Below are positions 22,762 to 35,238 of a DNA stretch of 64,000 nt, one piece after another. This stretch comes from Apostichopus japonicus (Eukaryota > Echinodermata > Holothuroidea > Aspidochirotida > Stichopodidae): assembly GCF_037975245.1 (NCBI RefSeq), contig NC_092577.1, forward strand, positions 32,676,898 through 32,740,897, in the 5' to 3' direction. The position numbers and the translations under genes are program-made. Position 1 is the first letter of the stretch; each line of letters starts with the position of its first letter. A model generated the notes under the pieces. The model searched no databases. It saw nothing but the letters and a program-made list of their open reading frames with translations, and was not told the DNA's origin.

Positions 22762-23140
22762 CATAGGCGTAGGAGCCCAATTTGATTTGGGGGGCTGTAA
22801 CGACTTGCCCGAAAAATATAACCAAAATTTTTCGCGCGCTTCGTGCGCGTTCCACATGTTAATGTGCATATCCTATAGGCATGCATCGGTTATTACATTG
22901 CATGCCAATAACATACAATCATTTGCCGTGTTAGTACCCTTCCGTATTGGTTATAATTATTGGGGAAGTCTTTACAATAATAACGATAATAATATTAGTT
23001 TAACCATTGAAACCACATTGCAAATTATTTTTCTTTCAGTAGGTGCCCGAAATATTCTCAGCATATTGCCCGAATTTTCACCAAAAACACTTTTGGTTGG
23101 GGGCTGCAGCCCCTGCAGCCCCCCGCCTCCTACGCCTATG
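22762..23140. mobile_element. hAT MITE 'CATAGGCGTAGGAG', copy 2 (379 bp, inverted relative to copy 1)
   Basis: The ends are CATAGGCGTAGGAG and CTCCTACGCCTATG (14 bp, perfect). Both flanks are runs of 12 C, consistent with an 8-bp CCCCCCCC duplication inside a poly-C tract, though a homopolymer makes it unprovable. The body matches copy 1 (14016-14399) in reverse along its whole length, including the TGTAACGACTTGC and TTTCAGTAGGTGCCCGAA blocks. Confidence 0.88.
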
Positions 23141-23612
23141 CCCCCCCCCCCCACACACGCACACAGGCAGACAGAATATTACAAAGAAAAAGAACTAAAG
23201 GTAGTTGCAAAGGTTTCACGCAGTAAAGTTGAAGGTTAAATGACCAATTTGGTACGTATCCGGTTATATGTAGTATACTAATATAAGATGTGCATGATAA
23301 GAGTGAACATATTAATGGTAATTATTTCCACCCACATGCCGCGCGGTTTGACATAAAACTTCAGAAGATACCTTCAACGCCCTCGCAAGCTACAGGAGCT
23401 CGGAATTATCCCGCGTGAACAGGAAAATATATGAAGCATGAGACAATCAGATTTGTAAATAAGCTTTGTAATAACTTTCAAATGCTAGGCTCGATCACCA
23501 TAATATCTAAATGTTAAAATAAATAAATAAATAAATAACAAACTTTACGTACGTTTGTCGGCCTATTGGCTAAGATCATGTGTAGTATCTAATCCCCTTC
23601 TAGGATCATCGT
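23141..23612. other. No gene recognised
   Basis: Includes a short (AAAT)n near 23518. Confidence 0.6.
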
Positions 23613-23967
23613 GATACACACCTGACGATGATCACACAGTCACAGTCTCGATGCAAGGGGACTGGGGTTGAGAGCGGGTCAGTCGGTTCGTTGTTTAGTT
23701 TTTTTCGTGTCCAGGTTATTTCTTGAGTGAATTTTCTTAGAAAGTCTTTAGACAATTTCCAATACTCACTTGACGTAACATTTTCATGATCATACGGCAA
23801 CAGTATCAGAGTAAGGGACTGTAATTTGGCTCTGTTTTTAAGAAAAGTCACCCAAGAAGGAACCCTCGGAACGAAAAACCAAACAATCGGCGAACGGCTG
23901 ATCCGCTGTCAACCACATAGCCATATTGAGACTGCATGTGACTGTGTGATCGTCAGGTGAGTGTAGC
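23613..23967. mobile_element. Foldback repeat of the 'TCACCC' family
   Basis: The arms 23613-23725 and 23846-23967 are diverged inverted copies (about 75-80 percent by eye). They share CACCTGACGAT..CACACAGTCACA at the outer ends. The right arm contains AAGAAAAGTCACCCAAG, linking it to copies at 9813, 41268 and 56020. No certain target duplication. Confidence 0.6.
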
Positions 23968-24875
23968 ACGGTTCCCCTACCAGGGAAACACAATGTTACA
24001 CATGATTATAGCCAAACGACCGAGAAGTGGAACTGTGATTGGTTGATAGTGGATCACGTCACAGTGTAAGGGGACTCAAGGGAGAGGGGATATGGAAGGT
24101 GAAGTGTGGGGGGGGGGGATGAGAATGTATCAAATCGACTGCTTGGCTTTCGTGCCGAAACTCATATCTTAATTGGATGACTTTTCTTTCAAAAATGAAA
24201 CCCTCTTTAGCAAATATTAATAATATATAATATGAGAATTTATTAAAATATAAATTGTGACTTGTCTAAACTTGTTACACTGTAATTGACTTGGCTATAT
24301 ACTTATTACCGAGAATATGGAAAACTGACTTCAGTTATTAGTATTATAAGTTCAAAGAAAGAAATCACGTATTTGCAATCAAACTCTTCGATTTTCTTCC
24401 TTTTTGTTGTAATTTTGAGCGTGGAACGAAATTTGAGAATCCACTAAGAAGAAGAAAGACATCAACTCTTGGGTTTTCAGTTTTACAGCTAAAAAAATCA
24501 ATGAGGGCCTCAAAGAGGGCGATCGCATAAGTTTGTCGTTGTTGTCAAGTAGCTGGAACAAAATGCTGTCGCCTTTGGGTATAAGATGTTTGTACGGCTA
24601 TGGCTACTAGTAAATTAAAGTATGCCCGTTGATAATAAAAGAAACTCAATCCATGCATCGGTGCAAATAGCTTTCAATGCATAGTCCAGATTGACATTTA
24701 TGTTGAACTGATGTAAAAAAAAAAGAAGTGACATTCTAAGCAACCTTGTAAAATTTGGATCCATATCCTACACAGAGTTATAGTTTCGAGATAATGGTCA
24801 TTGAAAAGGGGAAACAAAATGTACCATAATAGTTAAGTAACTTGAATCAAACAGGCGAGGTGGAATAGTTCCACA
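23968..24875. other. No gene recognised
   Basis: Unremarkable; a G run at about 24110. Confidence 0.6.
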
Positions 24876-24884
24876 CTATATATA

Positions 24885-24980
<96 letters not shown>
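24876..24980. repeat. Compound (AT)n-(GT)n microsatellite
   Basis: About 65 bp of AT followed by about 34 bp of TG. Confidence 0.95.
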
Positions 24981-24988
24981 ATATTCTG

Positions 24989-25090
24989 AAAGCAAGAAGG
25001 CTTAAATATTGAATAAAATAGACTATCGAAATGTCATCAAATTTATATATGTGTGTATTCATATATATATATATACATATATATATATAC

Positions 25091-25121
<31 letters not shown>

Positions 25122-25212
25122 CATGAATACACACATATATGAATACACACACATATAAATTTGATGACATTTCGATAGTCTTTTTTATTAAATATTTAAG
25201 CCTTCTTGCTTC
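24989..25212. mobile_element. Foldback element with about 75-bp arms and a microsatellite loop
   Basis: The arm 24989-25066 (AAGCAAGAAGGCTTAAATATT, through GACTATCGAAATGTCATC) is repeated inverted at 25135-25212 with about five mismatches. The loop is (AT)n/(ATAC)n. Same design as 11612-11771 but unrelated arms. Confidence 0.85.
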
Positions 25213-26269
25213 CCGTAGTTAATCACTCTTGGAGGGGCTGCATGTGGAATATACAATGTCTACCTTGGTGAATTTCATATTAGTTCAAAGCGCTTTTACG
25301 CAAGTTCAATGAAACCGCGGGTTTTTATAATATTTGTTTGAATATCGTGAAAGGTTGGGACAACATTTATTACTTGTAGACTGTTTAAAAGAAAACTGCC
25401 CTCAGTCTAGGTTATATTTATATCATAACACATTTAATATTGGAGAAATGACCATTTAATTAAACATGTGGATGCTCATCAATAAAAGTGGATGAACTGC
25501 TTAGTCTAACACACAGACAAGAACGATCAGGTGTTCAGATGCAACACAAATCTCAATAGAATAAACATCATTATTTTTTTAACCTCAAATTTTATGTCTA
25601 CCATGACTGACAAAAATGGAGCTGTGGAAAAGAGAAATTCAATTTATAGACGTCTTTTTTTATTATACAAATATCAGTTTAATAATAAGGAGATATTTTA
25701 AGTTCACATCTCAACATTTTAAGCCATTTCCAGAAAATTCTCCTTTATTTACCTAACGGAAACCGTTTCTTGGTATAACAATATAAAAAATTATAAAAAT
25801 AGGCATAGCCAGATAAATACACAAAGTCCCAACCCCGTTAAAAATTAATTAAATTAAAAAAAAATGTTTTTACGAAATACGAAATCTTCCCTTGCCTTAT
25901 GTAAACTGGATTGTTGCCTTCATTTCCTTAAAAAAAAACTTTATTTGAAGCCTCAACAAACTTAAATTTTCGGTTTTAAATAAGGAGACAAAGAGTTGTC
26001 AAAAGATGAATAATTTTCCTATAACCTCCAGCTGATTCCAAATATATTTCATTTCATATATTTTAATTTGCTGATCGTCACCCCAGTCGCGGCTTAGTTC
26101 GTTATTGTAAAGCAATTTCTTCTTATTTACATATCTTCCACGCAATCTCACTGTGTACGGGAACCACTAGTCGACGCCATGGCGTGAAGTAAATGCTGTG
26201 GTTACGTGACTTGATATGGTTAACTAATTAAATGCTTACGTCAGACAATATAGTTCCGGTTAAAGAGGT
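25213..26269. other. No gene recognised
   Basis: AT-rich and unremarkable. Confidence 0.6.
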
Positions 26270-26760
26270 AGGGATGGCGTATGGTAATTCTTCCCTCCCC
26301 AAGTATAGACAATTCCGTAGGAATTTTAATTGTTCAAGTTGAAAGGAATGGGGGTGGTGGAGGAAGGGGGAGGAAGGGGGAGGAAGGGGGAGGAAGGTGG
26401 AGGGAGGGGGGAGTGAGTGTGAGCGGTGGAACGGAGGGTGGGCGTCTTCATTCTACATAACGTATATCTTTGTTACCGCACGTCATATAGTTTCGTTCAA
26501 GATGTGGGGCGTTTGGGGGTGGGGGTGGGGAGGGGGTGGGGAGTGGTGGTATATATTGTGAATATTCATTTTAGTTAATATTACGGTATAGAAATAGGAA
26601 TCTTTTATTTAAACCATTTGAATTGGTATAGGGAGGAAGGCAGGATCCATGTTAGGTGGAATGAAGGGTTGCGTGTTGATGGGCGGGGACGGGCGGATGG
26701 CGGAGGGGCGTTTTCGTTTAATCCTACATAACGTAAACGGCATACGGTTTGACTGTAGGC
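26270..26760. repeat. Purine-rich diverged tandem duplication with a decamer core
   Basis: A decamer AGGAAGGGGG repeats four times at 26361-26400. The two halves (about 26270-26470 and 26575-26760) share a ...GGAAT..., then GGGCGT, then TCCTACATAACGTA order, suggesting an old roughly 300-bp duplication. Confidence 0.45.
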
Positions 26761-27544
26761 CAAAATGAGATGCTATATCAGAGTAAATTCATTTTCATGT
26801 TAAGCAATTAAAAAAAAAGGTAAAAAGACAACATCGGGCTTTCTAGAAGTCTCATACCAGCTCTGTATGTATATTATCATAATATTTCATATTCACCGTA
26901 AAAAATACTCTCTCTGTCTCATAACTGCGTGAGTGTATACTTGCAACTGCTGAACCGCGCAAAGGTTTAGTTTACTTCATATTAGACGGCTCCCGGATTT
27001 GTTAAGTATACTTTATGTGCCCGTTCAAAGCAGGGAGTTGTTCCATAACAACTCCCTGTTCAAAGGCATACAGTTGAATGTAAACAATAACTATACGGTA
27101 TCTAATGTAGCAGCTAACTGGGTGGCCCAGAGTATCTTGATTTTTTTTCAAATTCAACATAATTTTCACCTGCAGGTAAAAACGTTATTACTGTCAATGA
27201 CAAAATAATAGTCAATGCTTTTCATAATACTGGCACTACAATACTGCGTATTGGCAGGCAAATGCAGTTCTAGTTACATCAATGCCACGGTATAGGTGAG
27301 AACGTACGCTTAAAATAGCAAAAGCAAACCGACTTACGATACGTCAACGACCGGTCAACACTGATCACGTGAGAACAGGTTATTTAATATCTAGTTTCAC
27401 TCACCACGTGGTAACCATGCGTATTCACTCTACGATGCTAAATACTAACAGCGTTGAGGTCGGCGGTGTCGCCGAGACCTATACATCGCACCCAAGGGGA
27501 TGATTCCTGCGGTCAGGACAACTAACGTAATCAAGATATCTAAA
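26761..27544. other. No gene; includes a tight 12-bp hairpin
   Basis: At 27031-27058, CAGGGAGTTGTT and its inverse AACAACTCCCTG are separated only by CCAT. Too short for a microRNA precursor; otherwise nothing recognised. Confidence 0.6.
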
Positions 27545-27850
27545 TATAATCAGTAATAATAATAATCAGTTGTTTTTACGACGCTTAAGTGACCACAAAT
27601 GTGGAAGAAAACTTATGGATTACAACTTACACGTCGGGTGGCTTCCAATTCAACATTTTTGGAATCTTTTCAATTCAAAAAGTCATTTCAGATGGGAAAA
27701 ACCGTATATTGCTCTTGAATGAAAAAAACCCACCTTACTATGACCCGGCCGGGTATCAAACCCGGAACCTCCCGATTGATAAGCCTCATTGCTTAAAATG
27801 CTACCGCCATTTTTCCACACGGCCACAGCACAGCGCAACGGGCAACGGGT
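27545..27850 (-). repeat. SINE-like element B, copy 1, with tRNA-like head
   Basis: On the minus strand a box A-like TGGCCGTGTGG (near 27828) and a box B-like GGTTTGATACC (near 27750) sit in a tRNA-sized unit. A body follows containing TTGAATTGGAAGCCACCCGA and GTAAGTTGTAATCCATAAGT, ending in an (ATT)n tail. The body and tail recur at 46765-46960 on the plus strand. tRNA head, unique body and short A/T-rich tail are standard SINE anatomy. Confidence 0.6.
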
Positions 27851-28928
27851 TTTCCCCAACCATAATATTAAATTAAATTTATACACTGACGCGCTTGGGG
27901 GAGGGGTTGAGGGGGGGGGTGTTGGTGTTGGGGTGTTTGTGGGGGAATACTTGGAAATTTTCAGAACATACTTTAAATGTGCATCATTGAGTCCCCGTCG
28001 GATCGGGTACAAAACTTTACTGCGGTCCACAAGATTAATACTGTGCCCAACCCTTCCTCGTGGCATCACGGAATCCACTCCATAATCTATGAAATTGTAA
28101 CTATGTATACTTATTAAATACGTTTTTTTCTACGAATTATGTATACAATCTATAACGTTTATGATAACATTAAATATATTACTTTAATGATATATTTTAA
28201 TACGGCAAGAAGTCTGGGATTTTTTCCCCCCCAGCTAAACATATTTCCAATAATTAAACCCGATAGAGAACATTTTTTGTGCGTAATTAATTTGTAGCAT
28301 AGTTATTAGTCCTACTTTGTATTCACTTGTAGAGATATAGATATATAGTGTAGTTATATAATTCTCTATTGATTAAGTAACCTGCATATTTTTCGATTTC
28401 CAGATTCCCCGTTGCGGTCCGCATACGTCCGACCTCCAGTCTAGCATTGTCACAGCGGGTATTACGAAAACAACTAGGACATATACTTGCCCTGAAATAT
28501 CAAGTCTGAAGAAATAAACAAGTCTTATGACAACAAACCATCTTAGTGAGATGAAAATAGACAATAATTAAACACGACTATATAGGAGATGCAAGGGATG
28601 CACGAGAACCAATGGTCAACTTAGGAGAATATTATAGCCAATGAATAAAGCAGTGCATACCATCCTTTTGCATGTAATGTATGAGGGATGTTGCAGTTGG
28701 ATTCAGCAATAAATCTTGGGGAAAATGAAGCGAAATAAATTTAAAATAATATGAAAAAGAACAACGGGAATGACTACTTATAATAACCGCCTATAGAGTC
28801 CAATTGGTCAATTTATTACGTCGTAAAGTCCTTGTCCCCCATAATGAATTTTCAAGTGCATGGGCCTAATTGAAAGTGGGCTGCAGAGATGAGCAATTAT
28901 CAACAACCTCACACTATCACACCCAGGG
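27851..28928. other. No gene recognised
   Basis: A G-rich patch at 27896-27940; otherwise AT-rich. Confidence 0.6.
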
Positions 28929-29157
28929 TAGTGACGTGCACAGAATGGGCCGGGGGGGGGGGTTGAATGGGAGCAGGGAGAAATTCTGAATTCCCCCGAC
29001 TGATTGAGTTAGGGATCTGAACCATGTGTGTCCTGGGCACGATGGAGTGGTCTAATTCTTTTTACCGGACTGAATGCAAAAGTCTCCCGACTGAATTTTT
29101 TTACTCTCGACTGACTGTGGCCACCCCCCCCCATACGCCCTCTTGCACATGCCACTA
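28929..29157. mobile_element. Probable hAT-like MITE, 'GTCCTGGGCATGA' family copy 2
   Basis: Ends TAGTGACGTG-CA and TGCACATGCCACTA are imperfect inverted repeats. The flanks (ACCCAGGG and CCCACAGG) resemble a degraded 8-bp duplication. The interior shares TGTCCTGGGCACGATGGAGT and TTTTACCGGACTGAATGC with 19940-20095 and 40130-40280. Confidence 0.5.
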
Positions 29158-29250
29158 CCCACAGGTTACTGTAAGTCCTCCTCTTGATTACTAGTTCAGC
29201 TGCCAAGTAATATTAATACAGCATTACTGTTAAATTAAATGCTCCATTAA
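29158..29250. other. Short unassigned spacer
   Basis: Nothing recognised between the MITE and the AT tract. Confidence 0.5.
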
Positions 29251-29274
29251 GTATATATGTATATGTATATATAA

Positions 29275-29305
<31 letters not shown>

Positions 29306-29358
29306 AATATACATATATATATATATATACACACACACATATATATATATATATATAC

Positions 29359-29406
<48 letters not shown>
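29251..29406. repeat. (AT)n/(GT)n microsatellite
   Basis: Imperfect AT alternation with AC and GT interruptions. Confidence 0.95.
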
Positions 29407-29409
<3 letters not shown>

Positions 29410-30322
29410 AACAACGAACGCTTGTTCCTTCCTGTTTCCTTCTTACGTGTCAGTTGGGGGTTTAGCTGTAGACCACGTGACTATTGAGTTTAAGCAATAG
29501 ACCACGTGACGTCAAAGATCGTTAACCTCTTCTATTTGTAATAGTCATTACCATAAATTCTTGACTTGAGTGTCGGACCACCTCATGTTTGACAAATTCA
29601 TTTTTAATTACTATAAACTTCTTGGCTCGTTTGTACATCTTCTTTGCCTGTTTTTTTTTTTTCATTTTTAATCTCCTGTCGTTTCTATTTCCATATTCAT
29701 ATCTTCTCGTGGAATGTCTGCTAATGCAATTGGGTCACTGATCGAAGAGGGGGGGGGGAGGGGTGGTACAGCGATATTGTGTTTGTTATATGATCATAAC
29801 AGAGCAATGAATGTATTAAAAGGAGAGGAATAACATGACCAGTGGTCAGTTTATCCCTTCAGGCGTATATTGACCGAATAAAACTGATTGGAAACAAAAT
29901 CACCGCTGACCATCATTTTTATAGATGTTTGAAAGCGCAACTGAGATGATTAATTTAGATACACAAAGGCTATAAAGAGATTCCTTAAGTGCTGAGTGTG
30001 TTGTCTTATATCATAGTTGGAATGCTTCACGTGTTTGACAAGAATGAAGGGATGTCAATCAAGCATAGAGGGTTTCTTTATTTTGATTATTAATAATTTT
30101 TTTGTTTTAGATTAAAAGTTAGATCAGAGTACAGGCATATCTACAGTGCAGGCGTAACCAAAACGAAGGACCGCAGTCGCCAGTTTTGAAAAAAGGTTCA
30201 GTGTTGGCATGTTTTTCTCCTTCAAAATTCAAAAGTATTTATTAGTACAACCTTGCGATTAGACCTAATTTATAGTCTAAATATGTCTTAGCTTTGAAAC
30301 ATTCCTGTGCGAGCATTCAACG

Positions 30323-30323
<1 letters not shown>
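29407..30323. other. No gene recognised
   Basis: Unremarkable; a G run near 29750. Confidence 0.6.
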
Positions 30324-30411
<88 letters not shown>

Positions 30412-30412
30412 T
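30324..30412. repeat. (AT)n microsatellite
   Basis: About 76 bp of pure AT alternation, then AAAT repeats. Confidence 0.95.
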
Positions 30413-30828
30413 ACATAAACGTAAGTTACCATAACATTAAATGCACGTTTTATAATACCTATTTGGAATTTACATAGTCCTCTACACACAAAGACTCGGA
30501 ATCTCAACCAGGCTAAGACACCATTGACGTGACAAATGTACACCTATCAGGATTAATGTCAACATGAAAATAACTCACCATTGAGATGTTTGAATTTGTT
30601 CATTCTGATCGAAAGCTTAAAAGTGTTTAAAAGAACTTAATCACATGTAAGCCATCATCGTTCGAGACATTACGTCTTATGACGTCAGTTTGTTCCCACT
30701 AGATCTTCTCAATTATTGACATTTGGCTTAAAGCATGGATGATGTGTTTGCAATGTCATGTTTCGACTCCATATAAATGATATGAATGATTTGAACGATA
30801 ATTGCTATACTAAACTGTAGTGAAATAA
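30413..30828. other. No gene recognised
   Basis: Nothing recognised. Confidence 0.6.
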
Positions 30829-30905
30829 CAAACTTACAACCTCCACAAAGATTCCAACCCGGGCCCCCAGTCTGCATGCGGACGTTCTGTACTGGGCTAT
30901 GTATA
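30829..30905 (-). repeat. tRNA-derived SINE, copy 2
   Basis: On the minus strand TAGCCCAGTACAGAACGTCCGC, then GGGTTGGAATC, then TGTGGAGGTTG aligns with copy 1 (11945-12086) through the tRNA head and into the TTTCACT body. More diverged; box B has lost the consensus CGA. Confidence 0.55.
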
Positions 30906-31457
<552 letters not shown>

Positions 31458-31460
<3 letters not shown>

Positions 31461-32284
31461 AATAATAATTCTGTTCTTGTTTTCAAAGTTCATTACGTCA
31501 GTGACTGTTTCTGATATCTTTCTATATACCTATTGCACCGACACGCAGCTAATTGCTTTAAGTTTACTTCTTCCTCTATTTGATTTTTCCTTCCGAAATA
31601 ACCTTTGATGCCGGAAAGAAGGCTCAACCCAGTGACTGATCACGACAAGGAGATAAAACGAGGCGTCGAATTCTTGAGAAGAACGGCTCTTACTTTTGGA
31701 AAATATTTAACCTAAACATGAAGAGTGGAAATGTTGCAAAAGATGGATTAAGACCGATTCGAAAATAATCGTCTTGGCGACATTTCATGTTAATGGGTCT
31801 CTCGTTGTAATGTTCTAAAAGAACAAAAAATAAGAGAAAAAAACACATCTTGTAAATTTGAAGGAATCACTAAGGATCGTTCGAGCAAGACACGTCAATG
31901 ATAAATAGTAAAGAGTAAATGAAGGACTTCCTTACATTAATGTCTTAATTCGGCTTTTCTCCCCAGATGATTTGCTGGTTCTTTGACATTATTACCAAAC
32001 CTATAGTTTGTAAACTTAAAATAGAAGCACAATCGATTAATCTGTGGTAAACTTCGGTGAGTGGGCTTTTATGACCAGATAAACTTTAATGAGAGAGGAA
32101 TTAACGAATTCGATTCCAAATTGAACGGGACAATGTTTGTACTAGTCATCATCACCTGTAAAAATCAAATTGAAAAATATTCGAATTCTTCCAAGTTTAT
32201 TTCATTTAAAGAAAACATAACTTAACTATACTCAAGTTAATGACCTTCATCGTTATAGGGTTGTTGTATCGAACAGCATCGGGA
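31458..32284. other. No gene recognised
   Basis: Unremarkable. Confidence 0.6.
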
Positions 32285-32345
32285 ACCTGCCCACCTGCCC
32301 ACCTGCCCACCTGCCCACCTGCCCACCTGCCCACCTGCCCACCTG
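32285..32345. repeat. Octamer repeat (ACCTGCCC)7.6
   Basis: A perfect 8-bp tandem repeat, 61 bp. Absence of variation suggests recent expansion. Confidence 0.95.
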
Positions 32346-32719
32346 TCTCCTAAAAAATAATAAAAATGTGTGTACTTAGTTTAAGAACTAACATTGCTTT
32401 ATTCATCTAAAGATGATAAGTATACTGTACCCAAAATATTATTTGCTAAATTTTGCTATAAAAGCTCTACACTTTCCTAATTATTCATTGCCATTGTTCA
32501 ATTAAGCCATTAAATATCTCAGTGCCAAAACAACATTATTATAAAAATTATTTTAAATTTTCTAGCATATTTTTGGGTAAAACTGATGATCTGAAAGGCA
32601 AAATTTGAAGTTAATGAAGTTGATGCAACCGACTCACATACAGAGATTATACATGTATAGTAACTACCGTAAATCTTAAAACTTTGTACCACAGTAAAAA
32701 TTGGATCTTGCTGATAAAT

Positions 32720-32850
32720 CGGTAGCAATGTGCTATTAAGTTTACATTAAGAACTGAGGATATGTGTAATCCCACAAATCACAACAACTGGATTTGTTGG
32801 GATTACACATATCCTCAGTTCTGACTGTAATCCTAATAGTACATACTTCC
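32720..32850. mobile_element. Small foldback element, about 130 bp
   Basis: 32750-32780 and 32791-32822 are inverted copies (AGAACTGAGGATATGTGTAA...) with one indel and a 10-nt loop. Weaker inverted similarity continues outward to about 32724 and 32849, giving a nearly complete hairpin. Confidence 0.75.
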
Positions 32851-35089
32851 GATTTAAAGCACGTTCCAGTTTATAATGTGGTACACTACACTTTAAGGTT
32901 TACATTAGTGACTGTGTTCTCTGATATGTGTATCGGGTGATTGATGAAATCATGTAACCGCTGTATACAGGTACGGGTGTGGGGATGTGAACCGACCCTA
33001 CGAATCACCACAAACACACAGACACACACACACACACACATCAGACAGAACAAATCAATGTTATTTATAAGAACAACCGAAGTAAGTATAGACTGATATT
33101 ATTGTCTAAGGATATAGTCTCAGAATGCACAAGTTGACGTCAATGTATTTTCCACCTCTGAGAGAGGGACGCCGGACTCTTACATGGGTGTCGACTTCCA
33201 CGTCCTCCATTTGATCAATTCCTGGATCCTAACATGATCATGGCAATTTGCTCCAAAGATGAACTTTCATTTATGTTTTCTCTTCTTTTTGTATTTCTGA
33301 CGGCGGCGGTGAAGAAAGACAAAACCTTGAATTTGGAAATAAGTTTAACAGTTTTCTTTTTATTATTTGTAAAAGAGCCGAAGAAACTACTTCAGCGTCT
33401 GTAATTTACACTTTTCCGTTCCAATTTTCGTCAGGGGGTCTTCCTGCCTATAAACTACGATAACCATCTATCAAAATAATGGACCGTGTTGGAGAGCGAT
33501 TCTCAAGTTTCCATTAACGGTTATTCACGTTACTCGATTCAAATCCATCCATCACACATCTTAAAGATTAAAGCAATCTTTCTTCTTTCCTTTCTGTTGT
33601 TTGGCCTTCAATCTTTTCCAAACATGAGACTGGGTATTACTAATGATAAACGTATAATTGATCAAACTAATGAGTACAATTAGCTCCATTATTTGCGACA
33701 GCAACAGAAGGTTAGCGAGCAAGTAAAAGTCCAGACAAGTATAGAAATATTAACCAAATTCCAAAAACCAAAATATATGCAAAATTACAATAAAATTATC
33801 AGGAATTTAATGTCATCAGTATTGGTATTGATAGCATGTTAAATAAAATAATGCTTTAAGTTTGAATAAGGAACTTCTGAGAGCATCTTACCTTTCAAGT
33901 TATCATTAGACATTGAGGGGCCATAAAAGTCTCAATGAGGAATATTTTTCAGAGATGCATGGCAGTAAACAATTACTTGTTAAAGTTCGAGCATGGGTGA
34001 CCATTATTTGACTTTATAGCATATTTGAGACAATATACTGTTGACCTTTAAGTTTCAATATCTGGAAATAACGAAAACTTTACTAGCCAAGCTAATAAAC
34101 TACGAGTCGTATTTTTTAGTGTCAGAGAGCATATAACAATTAAAATAATAAACTAATTAAACACAAAAGTCGCTTTAAGGAGAACAGTGACGAAAGCAAA
34201 GTCGTACCACTGTAAGTCGACATCAACATTTGAGTTGGTGATGCTCAAGCTGTGCGATTATTTCCACAATCCGAACGGCTAAAATGGAATATACAGTGAC
34301 ACAAGAATTGTTGGATCTGGCCACACAATTTCGGGAAGTTAAATCTCTCTGATATGCACGATATACAAATGTTTGTCAAAAAATATTTCGTGTGCACACG
34401 TTGTCATGGTAACATGAACCGAACAAAATAACCTACTCTACATATGTTCAGATGTTCAGTGCCATGGTCACTAAACGATGAATCTTTATTGACTTCAGTT
34501 TATAGTCCTGTGAAATGATGACACTTAGGCATTAAGTTTAATTTTGATATGTTGCAGACCGTTAATGAAAACGACTGGTATCAGTCTAGGTTGTTTTCTT
34601 TAACCTTTTCTCTTTTTGGTCTGAGTTATGATCCTTTCAAATGGTGTGTGTTTCATCAATCAAAGTGACTGAACTACTTAGTCTAGTAGCATAGACCATG
34701 CATTTAGACAGTTCGATAAGAACTCATGCAGGGAAGCAAAGTATCTTGCCCTCTTGGCCTGGAGTTGCATGTTTACAATATAATGTAAATTTGTGAACGA
34801 CAAATGTTGTTAAATGTCATCCACGTGTGTCTGTTTGTTTGTACGAAGTTAAAAAAGACCATTTCTTGGATCAGTAATTAGGATTTATGAAACAATGTAT
34901 GAACAATAGCGTTTCTGTCAGGACTGAAAACCTGACGTCATAATCGATTAAAGGAGCATTCTGAGTATTTTATTTCGGCTTATTTCATGGTGAAAAGCAT
35001 AAAATAAAAAACGCGGGCTTTGGCAATAGAAACATAAATCCGTAGTCAAACCTGTAATCAAATTGTGTCCTATGTTGTTTGACTATGAG
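32851..35089. other. No gene recognised
   Basis: Contains (CA)n at about 33012-33040. No coding exon seen on either strand. Confidence 0.6.
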
Positions 35090-35238
35090 GTATCACCAGG
35101 TATCACAATATTGAGAACAACCAAAAGAACAGGATAACGAATGGGAACATGAATATTAACAGGAATAGAAACATGAACAGTGGTAGGACAGTGATAGGAT
35201 AATGTAACGTACTATGCTAAGGACAAGAACACGAGCAC

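Noticed and set aside
24876-25212. LTR pair or retrovirus-like unit
   Set aside because: The arms are inverted, not direct, and enclose only microsatellite.
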